Assembly: GCA_026214975.1 (NCBI GenBank)
Contig: CM047808.1
Location: 2,098,073 to 2,162,072, forward strand
DNA length: 64,000 nt
Direction: 5' to 3'
DNA from: Gentiana macrophylla
Lineage: Eukaryota > Streptophyta > Magnoliopsida > Gentianales > Gentianaceae
Shown: positions 1 to 10,779 of the stretch, piece by piece
Layout of the letters: each line of letters begins with the position of its first letter
Numbering within the stretch: the first letter of the stretch is position 1
Program-made: the position numbers and the translations under genes
Notes under the pieces: generated by a model
What the model was told of the DNA's origin: nothing
What the model saw: only the letters and a program-made list of their open reading frames with translations
The model's database searches: none

Positions 1-1180
1 GACCGACCTTGAGCCACCGCCTCAAACTCCTTATAAATTCATTAACGAGGAAACCTACCAGGCGAAAAAATAAGCAGCAGCCGCAATTATTTTCCAGCCG
101 CACCAAAGCCTAATTAGGGATGAATTTCTCCAACCCAATGATCATGATTAACATCATGGTTGTTGGCTAAGCACATCGCGGTGGGACAACGGATGAAACC
201 GATCAACATCAACACCAACTAGAGATTTTTAGCCGTACTTTTAGTGAGTAAAGTTATAGTTTTTCATCAATTAGAATTTGTTATTTATCGTTTACGTTTT
301 ATTTGAATCAAGAGATCGATGAAACCATCTTTTATGCTTTGAATTTATATGAAAATATTGTTCAAGTTGTGATCTTTTTAATTGATGCAATTAATTATAA
401 TTCGAGAGATCGTTTATAGTTAATTGAGTAAGAGTATTAGAAATAATCTCGTGATCTTGTTTTACATGTCGTTTAGTTTTACTTGAAAAAGAAAACGAAA
501 CCCTAGAATTCGTTTAGAGAAATTTAATCGAATTCGTGATAGATCATTACTAAAAATCATATCTTTAACTTGCCGTCTAGTTGGGGTTGGGTTGGTTGAT
601 CGGTGGATTCCCGTTGCCTTGCCCCGGGATATTTCCGTGTTTGTCAAGTTGGGCAGGTCTATTTTTAGCAGTTTATCCGGGCTACATTGTATGATTACGA
701 CTTTCCAGTGTCACTAGATAGGCTCCGGCCTGACCAACGATTCGTGTACCGGTTGAAATCAGCTAAGTTCCTTATTTCTTTTTATTTTCTGCACAACATG
801 AGGACATGTTGAATTTTTAATTGTGGGGGAGGGGATAGTTCGAGTTGTACCTACGCATATGAGTTTGTTTACTACGTTAGTTTGTTTATTATGCAAAAAC
901 GAGTGTATCGAAAGAGAAGATAAAGAAAACTTGAGACACTCTGAAAGAGTAAGCCAACTTGAGATATTTTGCCTAGACTAAGCCAAAATAACCCATTCAC
1001 AGCAAGTTACCCGTGTAACATCCACAGCGGGATTTCAAACCAACCGAACCACAACCACAATCATCACCAAACAACCCATTCACCATCCATCACACACCAT
1101 ACCACCATAACAGATCAAAAGGAAACACAAAACCAGAAAAAGAAAAAAATTAAGAAGGTATTCAAGTGAGCGAGCCGACC
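1..1180 (+). mobile_element. Probable 3' part of an Athila-like gypsy element (remnant)
   Basis: No complete gene is visible. The first 150 bases have a coding-looking frame rich in Pro, Gln and Ala that soon meets stops. Around 796-835 the plus strand has 'catgaggacatgttgaa' followed closely by 'ttgtgggggagggg'. That combination, as far as I recall, is typical of the untranslated stretch after pol in Athila-type Ty3/gypsy elements. From about 1010 to 1150 the DNA is a His/Asn/Thr-rich simple-sequence-like stretch without conserved motifs. The assignment is inference from one signature. The element would run opposite to the minus-strand gag at 1740-2330, so two nested elements are probably involved. 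Confidence 0.35.
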
Positions 1181-1189
1181 CAAAGATCG

Positions 1190-1700
1190 AACTTGCCAAA
1201 ACGTGAATTTAAAACCAGAAAAGTTGTTACGAACTTACCAAGTAGGATGAGTAGATGTTGATTGAGGTGAAAATCGGTCCAGACAACCCAAAAATATCAC
1301 CCAAGATCGAATTTTTTCTTCTAAAGAGTCGGACTGCAATGGGGTCTGATTCTCCAAAAATACTGTGTGTTGGAGGATTTGGTTGTGAGAATCAAAGAGA
1401 GGGGATGAAAAGCGGCCTGTAGCACTTTGAATCGCTCAAAAAGGTTTAGAATCGACGATTTTAGGGCAAAAGGAGGTAAAGCGACCGGTTTTTGCATTTG
1501 AAAAAATCTGAAAAGTGAGGGTTCACTCGAAGAAGGAGTATATATAGACAGAGGTTGGACGCTCGTCCAACTCATCAGACGGGCGTCCACTGGGAAATCA
1601 GATGAACTGGACGGGCGTCCAGTTTAGTAGACGCTCGTCCGAGATTTTAAATCACATACAGGATTGGAGGGAAATTATCAGACGAGCGTCCAAGCGTCCA
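1190..1700. repeat. LTR-like non-coding stretch with GGACG/CGTCC palindromes
   Basis: Non-coding sequence. Between about 1556 and 1700 it carries five or six copies of a 'gacgggcgtcca' / 'ggacgctcgtcc' motif, several of them palindromic. The same kind of motif recurs in the LTR at 3600-3790. This may be an LTR piece inserted into, or recombined with, the minus-strand element whose gag lies immediately to the right. Its boundaries were not found. Confidence 0.4.
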
Positions 1701-1739
1701 GGATTGGTGATCATTTTCTGCCCCTGATTGTCCTCAGAG

Positions 1740-2330
1740 ACACTCTTCCTCTTGTTAGTAGCATATGCCGCCTTAACCTCTCCCGAATCCTCTCGATGTT
1801 GCATGCTACTTCACACATCTCTTTTAGGCTCGTGAAGCCCTGCTGCCCCCATACGATCTCGGATCGCTAAATCTAAGTGTTGCTCAAACTTCACCATCTT
1901 GGCCTCTTGATCGGGCACTAGCTCGGATGCATAAAGCGCCAAGTCGACAAACTTCTCGTAATATTCTTGAGCAGTCATATCCCCGCGTCGGAGATTATCG
2001 AACTCAACCCGCAGATTCTTTTCTCTTAGATTCGGGAAAGAATTCACGCCTCGGCTCTGCTTAAACTCGGTCCGATTCGGTGGTACCACCACCGATTCCT
2101 TGCTCATTTTGGTCCGAGCCAACCGATCTTTGTTAGCACCCCACCACAAATCAGCCACATCAACCAAGTAGAAAGCGGCTTGGTCGACCTTCGATTCCTC
2201 TGGGCGGCCTAGAGTGGCAAAGATCTTCTCAAACTCTCTAATCCACCGCCGAGTCCCTTAGGATCTCCCTTACCATCGTCTTGACTAGGCCTCACGACTC
2301 ACGGCCTTAGTCATGCCGGTGGTTGACCAC
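1740..2330 (-). pseudogene. Ty3/gypsy gag remnant
   Basis: The minus strand encodes a retrotransposon capsid-type (gag) segment. The best frame, 1811-2167, has a 'DVADLWW' segment, then 'FDNLRRGDMTAQEYYEKF' and 'YASELVPDQEAKM', the usual order of the plant gypsy gag domain. Upstream (2168-2330) the same type of sequence continues without a start codon. Downstream, after a stop at 1811, a shifted frame (about 1810-1740) still looks like the basic gag C-terminus. The protein would coat element RNA in cytoplasmic virus-like particles. Stops and frame changes show it is dead. Protease, RT and integrase are not found to its left, so the element is heavily deleted. It lies 0.35 kb inside the 5' LTR at 2698-4570, as expected for a gag gene. 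Confidence 0.8.
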
Positions 2331-2682
2331 GAGAACGATCCTCTGTCAGCCTTGTTGACCGCCTGAATCAGTCTTGATTCATCTTAACCAAGCTGATCAA
2401 TCATTTGGTCCTCTCATTCCATTCCTGGAGGCATAGCTAAAACTACGAAAGTAAACAATCATGTATTCAATTATCACCTATATCATGCCACAGAATATTT
2501 CACATATACTAACACTTACTGTCCAAAATTAATTGCAACACACAGCCACATTGCCACATACATCAGAACTTACCGTACTTTCCTACATAGAACTCAATAC
2601 CTACCCCACACAATCTCTTTGTGCTTATTTTAGTGAATTTATTCTTAAGGTTCATTTTAGGTGGTGGTCTCCGAGTCGAACG

Positions 2683-2694
2683 GTTCTGATACCA
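2683..2694 (-). other. Primer binding site, initiator tRNA-Met type
   Basis: On the minus strand the sequence reads TGGTATCAGAAC, three bases inside the LTR end. This matches the usual plant primer binding site complementary to the initiator tRNA-Met 3' end (TGGTATCAGAGC) with one difference. It fixes the element as minus strand and marks 2698 as the inner LTR border. Confidence 0.8.
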
Positions 2695-3315
2695 CTTTGT
2701 AACACCCGGTTGCCAATCCGTCGGCCGCGGTATTGGTCACCGTAGTGCCACTCATCACGACACACGATCGTGGCGGTAACATGCAACATTCCACAATGAA
2801 AGAAAATAAACATTCACCATTCATTATTTTAAAAGAAAGTATTAAAGTGAGTACAAATATCCTGAAGAAAATGAAATTATGCGGAACGTCAAAATCTTTA
2901 AAATTTAAAATTCCAAATAATGTAGAAAACATGTGACTGCGACTACGTGGCTCTCAAACCCCGCGACATCCCAGCAACAAGCAAACATCCATAGAAGTAC
3001 CTGCTAAGAATCTGCTCCCCATAAATGGATCATAGCAGGGTCAGATGAAAGCAAAACCGTCAACTATAAAGTTGAGTAAGAATAAATCTAGTACACGTAA
3101 GGTAAAACCAACCAATGAAAAGTACCACCAATTTATGAAGGACCCAACCAATCTACAAAAGTTACGACCAATCCATAACGGATACCAAACATCACAACTA
3201 CCCACCTAAAGGTCCCGAATGTGCACATCCCTCAAAAGGGTAAAGCCACAGAGAGGAGGATCTAAAGGTCATCCAATGGTACCATACTAGATGGATCATC
3301 ACGTCTTTGGGGTGC

Positions 3316-3470
3316 AAGGAAACCTTCCGGGTTCCCGGCCGGGTGCTACCCTATCCGGCCCGACCACACCAGCATGCCTCATGCAACTCCCCAAATACGT
3401 TAAGGTCATTGAAGTCGTAAGGAAACCTTCCCGGGTGCCCGGCCGGGTGCTACCCTATCCGGCCCAACCA
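3316..3470. repeat. 103-bp-spaced duplication inside the LTR
   Basis: A segment of about 50 bp starting 'aaggaaaccttcc' and containing 'gggtgctaccctatccggcc' occurs at 3316-3366 and again at 3419-3470. The offset is 103 bp and there are only a few mismatches. It is a tandem duplication of LTR sequence; no function is evident. Confidence 0.8.
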
Positions 3471-3599
3471 CTACGGGTCTACGAACCGATGCCCAAATTC
3501 GAATCTCACCAAGACACCCAAAATTCTTAACTCACCAAAGCATAACCCACTGACACATTCGTAAGACTAGCCAACAACCCACAACGAAGGAAACAATAT

Positions 3600-3790
3600 A
3601 GACTGGACGCCCGTTGGGAAGGCCGGACGCCCGTCCAGGACTCTGCGGGCGCCCGTCCACTCTAACGAGATTAGATCACGAATGTAAACAACCCTCAGGC
3701 GTCCGCCCAGGTAACCCAGAGACGACGTGCGAAATGAAATCAAGGCAGACGCCCGTCCAGAAGGCCTGGACGCCCGTCCACCTGGGTTTC
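3600..3790. repeat. Array of palindromic GGACGCCCGTCC-type motifs in the LTR
   Basis: At least six near copies of 'gacgcccgtcca' occur within 190 bp, several with GGAC...GTCC dyad symmetry. The same motif type appears at 1556-1700. Such arrays can form hairpins or bind dimeric factors; nothing in the sequence decides between these. Confidence 0.65.
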
Positions 3791-4570
3791 ATCTCAAACC
3801 CTAACAATTCTCCACGGATTTCTGAGCCGTTTCTCAACAAAACAGCAGCAAAAGCAACACTTTTAGCCTAGAAAACTCCATACAAAAGTATCATATCAAT
3901 TATAGATTTCAACCAACGCAAAAACACACTACTATGAACGTTTAATATCTCCGAAACAGGACAACCAAGCGTAAAAACCCTTGAGTAAAACTTGACAGCA
4001 TGACACTTTAGAGAAATAAAACTTGACAGCAAAACATAGAAATATTCTTACCGATTAAGCTGCGTTTCTTGAAAGCCCTCTGCTATCGAGCTAAAATCGC
4101 TCCTCTATGAAGCCCAAATCTATAAAAAAGCATTGATCACTAAAAAATTCTAGTGATCCCCAAAGATAGAACCCTAGATCGAAGCTTGACCCCTTCCCAA
4201 CGCATAAAAGGATCGGCCATGGACTTTGGCGGTGATCGTCATGCTCGAGATGTAGGAAAGAAGTAACTTGATGCTTACCGATGATGGCGACGCGACGAAT
4301 TCCTAAACACCAAGGAGAGATTTTCTCTCCTTCTTCCTTACAAAGGGGCCGGCGGCAAGGGAGGGTTTGGGGCTGAAAATTTTGTGTTTTGGGAAAATAA
4401 AGGAGGAAAAGGAGTGAAAATCCTTTTAATTAATTAATAAATAAACCCTTTTTAATTAAAAATCCTTTTTAATTATTAATAAATCCCTCCAAAAATTAAT
4501 AAATCCCATAATTTCCCAAATAATTAGATCTCTTATAATTAATTAGGAAGTCAAAATTTCGGGATATTAC

Positions 4571-7452
4571 ATGTAATACCGAATCATATATTTTATATCG
4601 TCGAGGACCTAGAACGGGTTAGAACTTATCCGTGGGGGGAGTATCTGTTTAACAACTTCATGTGGAACTGGCGTAAACAAGTACAACACCTACGGTTACT
4701 TGAGCCGAAAAGTGATGAGAAGGCCTGTCAGCCAACGATATCCGGTTGTCTATATGCCTTACATGTGTGGGCTTTTCATGCCATTCCAGCCATCGCTCTG
4801 AAGGGAAATTCACAAGCGTGAGAGAGAGGACATGAGAACGATCGTCCTACCATCTTGAGGTGGAAGTTCTCGAGCGGCGGGGTGTATTCGGTAGTCCGGC
4901 ATCCCCTACGGTTTTTTTGATCGGTAAGTATCGTATTTTCATTTTTATCAATCCACATTTTAAATATATTGTACCTAAAATCGTGTTTTTTTCATGTATT
5001 CAGGACGGAATGCCCGATGATGTTCTGAGAACCCCCGAAGATAGGGATTACGTAATTTCACTAGGGTTGCCGGCGGCGGATGTCACGGCTGTACCTCGTC
5101 AATTACCGGTCCCTCCCGTCAGAAACACACCACCGGTCCTTCCCGTCGGAAACACACCGTCCCGTGCCTCTGGTCAACGCATAGAACGTGAGCGTCCCAA
5201 AATTGATGAAGAGGACGTTCGACGTAGCCAGTCGAGGCGTACAGATGACACTATATCCTTAAATGTGCCGGCTGAAGAACTGAGGCCAGTAATTACTCAA
5301 ATCATCCAACAAGAGCTGGATAAAACTAACTCGGAGTTGAGTGTTGCGAAGACTGAGTTGGAAAAAACCAACTCCGAGTTAAGAAATGCAAATACCGAGC
5401 TTCAAAAGACTAACTCCGAGCTAGGAGCTGTGAAGGCTCAGTTAAGTGAAACGATGCGTGGGTTAGCTGAAGTTAAGGCTGATTTGGCATTTTTTAAAGA
5501 TCAGCATTCAAATTTTGTCAAATGGGTGGAACTGCAGGTAGCTAGACAGGTATGAATTATCTTGCACATACGAATTTGACAGCCGTATTTATATTGTTAA
5601 CACACGAATCTGAATTATTAATAGGATGGTAATCAGTCATCCCAGTCCCAGCCTCCGCAACACTTCAACCCCGACGATCTAATAGGTAATTTGTATTATG
5701 AATATAGGTATTTTATTGTTTGTTTCGTTAATTGATGATCTCGATTATATTTGGTATAGCAACTCCTGAGGGTATGAGAGATGCCGCTACTGACACCAGT
5801 CAGACCGCTACATTTGGTAAGTTAATTTATTTTTCTTTTTGAACCTAGAAATTACATTGTGAAAAACTATCTAATTTTATTGATGTCGTTAAATTATTAT
5901 CTCGATTATATTTGGTATAGACACTCCCGAGCCTATGACAAAGTCCGCTACTGGCACCATTCAGGAATCGGTTGTGGAGCCTCAGATAGATTTTAGTAAG
6001 TTTGTAGATATTTAATTTTGAGACTAGAAATTACATTGTGAAAAACCCTCTAACTCGATTCCCATATATGTTTATAGAGAGTTATTGTATATTGATTTGT
6101 GTATTATTAACATTCAAAATCTAATTTTATTGCTGTCGTTAATTGATTATCTCGATTATATTTGGTATAGACACTCCCGAGCCTACGACAAGGGTCACAT
6201 CGACACCATTCAGGAATCGGTTGAGGAGCCTCCGATCGATTCTAGTAAGTTTGTAGATTTTTAGTTTTCAAACTAGAAATTACATTGTGAAAAACCCTCT
6301 AACTTGATAATGTATTGAATATTGTTTAGCTGCTGGTCCAACTGATATTCAATTGGGGAAACGAAAGGCGGATTATGTAACTGACAGAAGATTGACAACC
6401 CGTCAGACTATTAACCAACCACGATATTTACGTGATGGGTCGCACGTTGTCAATCTGCCAGGTGCTAGTAGATGGACAGCGTTGATAAAATTTCCGCAAG
6501 AGTTGGAAGACCAATTTATAGCCTGGATGCGAACAAAAGATCCACCCCAATAGAGATTCCCATGGGCCTTGCATTTGGAGAACAAATGGGAGATCGGGCG
6601 GGCAAGGCGTGGTTGAACGTATCCATAACAAGTATGCAGAGTTAGACCGAGAGGTATATTCTTGTGACTTACATTTTCATATATCTCGAAATTTTCATAT
6701 GTCTCGATTTCATTATATCTAACTTCTTTTTGCATGCGTCTGACATATCGATGGGTTCTGGACCTTATATGACGCCAAATGGAAGTATATCCAGAATGCT
6801 TTGAACGCATCACGGCCATCGCCTTCTCTCGAATTCTCCTCATTTTGCGGTCGTGGTCATAAAGATCGAGGAACGACGCCGACAAAGCGGTTATTCAGAT
6901 CATTTGATTCAAGACGTCAAGCAATGGAATGAAAACACAGTGGTGTACATGCCTGGGCTATATATCACAGGTCACCGGGCTCTTTGTCGAAGTGTCTATT
7001 CCCCACTGGAAGATTAGAGTGTATGATTGTCTGATCGGGGATAACTATAAGGAGAGGGAATATGTGAAGGATTATATAAGAGCATTCGGTGTTTCGTTGA
7101 GGAGAGTGTTTGAGATGGATGATCGTCTACGTAACCTCCCACAAATGCTTGATCCAGAGAAGCCTCGTATTACGGTCAAAGCAGTTACGGCTGACCGCGT
7201 ACCACAAATGCCAATCCCGTAAGTGTTATAAACTTGAAACTATTTATAATAATATACAGTATACATTATTTTCTTATCATTTGATTAATCAAAATTTACA
7301 TTCTGTACAGGGGTGACTGTGGGGTATACACGGTCAAGTTCATCGAGCATAGGTTGCACAAAGAGAATTTTTCATTGATCAGACCTGATAATATGTTGTT
7401 GTTAAGACATAAAATGTGTGTGCAGTTGTTTCATCAGTACATAGATCTTTAG
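4571..7452 (+). pseudogene. Ulp1-like cysteine protease gene of a Mutator-like element, 5' truncated and broken
   Basis: Ulp1-like (C48) proteases remove SUMO-type modifiers; plant copies are often carried by Mutator-like elements. The visible reading starts at the LTR junction in a DUF1985-like segment ('YPWGEYLF', then 'PTILRWKF'). An exon at 5005-5551 encodes a Pro-rich linker and a heptad-like coiled coil with repeated 'KTNSEL'. Small exons follow, then 6331-6553, and the catalytic part. The catalytic part has His in 'ITGH', Asp in 'RVYDC' (exon ending 7218) and Cys in 'GDCGVY' in the last exon (7311-7452, stop TAG). The 7219-7310 intron joins in frame. Lesions include a TGA near 4830, frame changes near 4915, a TAG at 6551-6553 with the frame continuing elsewhere, and a shift just after the catalytic His. 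The N-terminus is cut off by the LTR element. It is probably non-functional. Confidence 0.8.
5740..6265 (+). repeat. Three tandem copies of a small exon in the Ulp1-like gene
   Basis: The unit 'tctcgattatatttggtatag' plus a following exon of about 60-75 bp occurs with exon starts at 5760, 5921 and 6171. The exons encode related segments beginning (D/A)TPE and ending in a GT donor. The last two copies are offset by exactly 250 bp and are nearly identical, introns included. This is exon duplication within a linker between the coiled coil and the protease. It probably changes linker length only. Confidence 0.8.
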
Positions 7453-8057
7453 ATATTTATGTATTTTTGGTGAATGTATAAGCACTTGTTGGTGTATAGT
7501 CACTTGACATTTTGTTTGTTTTATCTCAACTTATACTTATGGCGTTGTAACATTTATATTATAAATTTTGTTAGGCTTTTATATTATCAATTTTTTTTCC
7601 TGTTGTTTAATTGATTATGGACAAGATTGTATCATTCTTTCTCCATCCATAAAACAAAATAATAATAATTTAAGTGGCTTTTATTCACTCGAGATAATTG
7701 TAATGGATGATTTAAGCGATCACATGAGGTGGTTATTCCATCTCTGAGTAGAGATGACTATCACATTGTTTTCTAAAGAAAGAAATCAGGAAACTCCAAA
7801 TCAAGAAGTGGAATAATCAAGTCCGATTGCTCGTCGAAGATCATCCATTACAATTGTTAGAAGAAAGAAACATAAACAAGAAATCATACAACAAAAATAT
7901 GCAACTTTAATACAGGAAGTGTATTATTGGTGGAGTACATCCTCCTTCTCCTCACATGTGATCAGGACACCACCAGCTACAGACTAACGACAAAGCATTA
8001 ATTTATATTATTTTAATAAAACATCTTCTTAATGAAAGGAAACATATTATCAATAGC
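7453..8057. other. 3' flank of the Ulp1-like gene; homologous to 12890-12990
   Basis: No ORF of note. The block 'atcacatgaggtggtt' with its following 100 bp (7705-7805) recurs in diverged form at 12905-12995, downstream of the second PTP-like gene. Two gene modules therefore share a 3' flank, which points to segmental duplication within the cluster. Confidence 0.55.
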
Positions 8058-9015
8058 CTAACCCAAGTTGAAATGTTGGCTCCGAAACAAACCAAGGGTG
8101 GTCACTATAGATGATAGGGGAGGTTTCCTGATCAATGTCATCATTGTCATATTCGCATGCGTGAAAATCTCTTGCGAGAGCCGTGATAAAAGCGGATAAT
8201 AGAGATAACCATCACCAGCCAAGCTAAGCGATATGTTACCAATCCTGTGAACGATGTCACGTCCAAAATCAACTTCACGATTCAAAACTGCGTACAAAAA
8301 AGTTTTCAGTTCATTGCTCGGTTGAGCAGTGTGTACGGTACCATAAACGCTACTAGCAATCCATTCGAACATAACACGCAGCCATTCGTTAGGATATTAA
8401 CGCCTCTGAATATGAAAATTGAATGCCTCAACGTTGAAAGAGTTGTAGTATGAGAGATTGTATGTTTCCACTCCAGGAACACGATAGTAGCGATTGATCC
8501 AATCCGAAGTGAAGCAGACATCTACTCCACGTAATTTGTACACCCCTGATACTGGTATTGTATCATGCGACACAAAAATTTTTGACCTGACAAGTGTGTA
8601 GAATTCACGAACAATTGATCGGTTCATAGTCGAGGTCGGTGCGGGACTACGTGCGAGCGGTCGGCGAAATTCTACGAAAGAGAATCTTGATTGGTAGGTA
8701 GAGTCTCCATTGAATTCTCCTCTCTCCGACAACAGCTCTATCTTGAAAGTGCCAAATCCAATTGCGACGCTCATGGTCTGTTGTGAACCGATTTAGCAGC
8801 GTATCCTCATCGTAAATGTGAGTTATACCGTGCTGTCTCACTGGCCGATGAGGATGCCATTCCGGGAGAATTTCATTTTCGGGATTAAAAATCTGAAAGT
8901 TAGTAGGAGGGGAATCCGAGTCAGACATTGTGTCTAAGGTAGAGTAAAAATGAGGGTTATGCATGGGTAGTGTAAAATTCATAGTATATATAGAGTTTTC
9001 GATGTAAGAGGTCAT
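8058..9015 (-). pseudogene. PTP-like (putative plant transposon protein domain) gene, copy 1
   Basis: Read on the minus strand from the ATG at 9015, this gives about 300 residues in three shifted frames. The N-terminal part has 'LLNRFTTDHERRNWIW'. The middle has 'NRSIVREFYTLV' followed by 'YKLRGVDVCFTSDWINRYY'. The C-terminal part has 'VYGTVHTAQPSNELKTFLY' and a 'VDFGRDIV' segment. The VREFY - RG-V-V - IN - P order resembles the plant transposon protein domain often found in element-encoded ORFs; its biochemical role is unknown to me. The homologue at 11840-12599 points the other way. Frame changes near 8690 and 8400 make it a pseudogene unless introns explain them. The N-terminal extension may be upstream of the real start. 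Confidence 0.65.
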
Positions 9016-9029
9016 GGTCAAGTCTTGTC

Positions 9030-9440
9030 AATCAATCAATGGTCCTGTTGAAATTTGGACAGATATCGTCCAAAATTTGGACGGAACCCGTCCAATTTTT
9101 GGACGGATTCCGTCCAAATATTGGTCAGTGAGTGAATTCGGACGGTTTCTATACTTTCAATCAATCAATGTTACTGTTGAGTCGTCATGGTGTGGACGAT
9201 ATTTTTGAAAAAAGTGAAATGAAGGTGTAGTCAATGTCAAAGGAAAAAGTAATATGTACAGAATTAAACAAGAACATTGATTGATTAAAGGTACGGAATC
9301 CGTCCGAATTCACTTACTGACCAAAATTGAAGGAATCCGTCCAAATTTTGGACAGAAAGGTTTCCATTTAGACGGAACCGTCTAAATATATACGGAATCC
9401 CTCCTAATTTAGACGTAATCCAATTAATGCTTCTTATGTC
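9030..9440. repeat. Palindromic GTCCAAATTTGGAC / GACGG repeat block 1
   Basis: This block holds more than ten copies of a 'ccgtccaaatt' motif in both orientations. It also has one copy of a longer module, 'gacggtttctatactttcaa' followed by 'tcaatcaatgttactgttga' (9127-9180). That module recurs four more times at 10791-11565. The block lies directly upstream of PTP-like copy 1. A half with opposite orientation sits at 9285-9430. No coding sequence. Confidence 0.8.
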
Positions 9441-9795
9441 TAGCCATGTTGTCCAGTCTGAAGACAAGACATGACATTGTACCTATGTGTCCTACCTATA
9501 TAACATGTGTGGTCACTATCGGCGGGTCCCACACTTCAAGTGGTTGTGATTATTGCATTTAAGCAGGACACATTTAGGCAGGACACATAGGTACCACTAT
9601 TCCCGTGTTAATTTATACGGAATCCCTCATATTTTTCTTTCTCCTCGTAATTAAATATAATGGATTTTGCTTTACATACATAAAAAGAAAGAGTAATAAT
9701 ACATTGGCTTTCATACAAGGCTTACAAACTTAAAAAGAAAGTGAGTAATGATACATTGGCTTAAATAGGATAGGACGACGTCTTAATAAATGCTC
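9441..9795. other. Spacer with shared 'acatgtgtggtcactat' module
   Basis: Non-coding. It contains 'taacatgtgtggtcactat' (also at 11141 and twice at 11656-11710) and a 'cctcgtaattaaatataatgg' segment that recurs at 12763. These shared pieces tie the spacers of the cluster together as duplicated modules. No promoter or terminator can be assigned. Confidence 0.45.
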
Positions 9796-10636
9796 TTCAA
9801 TGTCTAGTAATCACCACATTAAACACGACATGATTTTCTATAGGTTCATCAACGACTTCAAAGGTGCATTCATCTCCAACATTTAGGTCATTGTCGGTAA
9901 TGAAATCATTCAACCCGCTTAAACGAACTTGTTGATAGTTTGAAATAGAAGCTACAATTCTAGCACGCCATGATCCCCCTGTGGCAATTCGTAGTTCAGC
10001 CGTCTTGTTTCGCAACATGTCGTTTGTTCTAGCAAATGGCATTGGAATATTCTACAAATCACAAACAATTTTAAATACTGTTAAAAATTGCAATGAGGAA
10101 GAAAGATACACAAGAAAACAACTAAACGACATCAAATCCATCTCTCACCACATAACCATGTGAAATTGCCCGGTTGCGGCGTCATCGAAAATGGGGATTT
10201 TGGTGACTTGCACTGCATCATCTTCTTCACCATCGGAAGCAGAAAAAGTCTTCTCACAAGAAGTGTGATCCGGCACAATAGTGTCGAAAATGAAATTCCT
10301 ATGTGTTCAAACACTATAAACTCCCCCTCATTCAAGTCATGAGCGGCCACATACTCCTCTCAACCTTCCCCAAAGAAACAAAGAGTTCCATTGTTTGCGG
10401 CTCCAATCCTCACTTCCCATGTCCCTAATCGGCTTCTGAGAACGGTCATATCTATGTTCCCCATCGTGTCGTTCCACCTATTATAGCATGCTGGAGGTAG
10501 AGTCTATGAAAAAAGAAACATATCATGTTGGTTCAATCATAATATAAGTTATATAAATGTAAGTTAATTAATAATGACATACCAAACTTGTAGCGAAACC
10601 GCCATCAAGAACTTTAAAGAAACTTGGAAAATCCAT
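9796..10636 (-). pseudogene. B3/REM-like DNA-binding protein gene, broken
   Basis: B3 domains bind DNA in the nucleus; REM-type proteins carry several. Exon 1 (10636-10583) starts with ATG and encodes 'MDFPSFFKVLDGGF', the classic REM opening. A GT-AG intron (10582 to about 10506) joins in phase to exon 2. Exon 2 encodes 'PACYNRWNDTMGN', then 'VAAHDLNEGEFIVFEHIG' and an acidic linker. A second partial B3 domain (ORF 10042-9797) has 'MPFARTNDMLR', 'LNDFITDNDLNVGDECTFEV' and ends in 'VVITRH'. Two lesions are seen. TGA at 10360-10362 stands where B3 domains usually have Trp. A one-base frame change lies near 10285, after 'EHIGISF'. It sits between two PTP-like genes. It was either captured by the element or is an old neighbour. 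Confidence 0.72.
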
Positions 10637-10779
10637 TTGCTTCAGTGTATAGTAAAAATAACCGAAGTTCTTTTAATTGTTCGTTCTTGTATGATTATTT
10701 GGGATGTCTCATAGTATATATAGGGAGAATGGGGCGGGACTGAATATGATGTCACCAGTCGTGTCATGTGTGGTCGCCG

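Larger units (their letters stand above)
2698..4570 (-). mobile_element. 5' LTR of a minus-strand Ty3/gypsy element
   Basis: The plus-strand copy begins TGTAACACCCGG and ends CGGGATATTACA, so it has TGTAA...TTACA inverted ends. A Met-type PBS and gag follow on the minus-strand downstream side. At 1873 bp it is a long LTR. Inside are a duplicated 50-bp segment (3316 and 3419) and an array of palindromic GACGCCCGTCC motifs (3600-3790). No long ORF is credible. The outer end abuts coding sequence of the Ulp1-type gene at 4571, so the element probably inserted into that gene. The matching 3' LTR and target duplication lie outside the window or are lost. What is seen: termini and PBS. What is inferred: family and insertion history. 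Confidence 0.75.
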
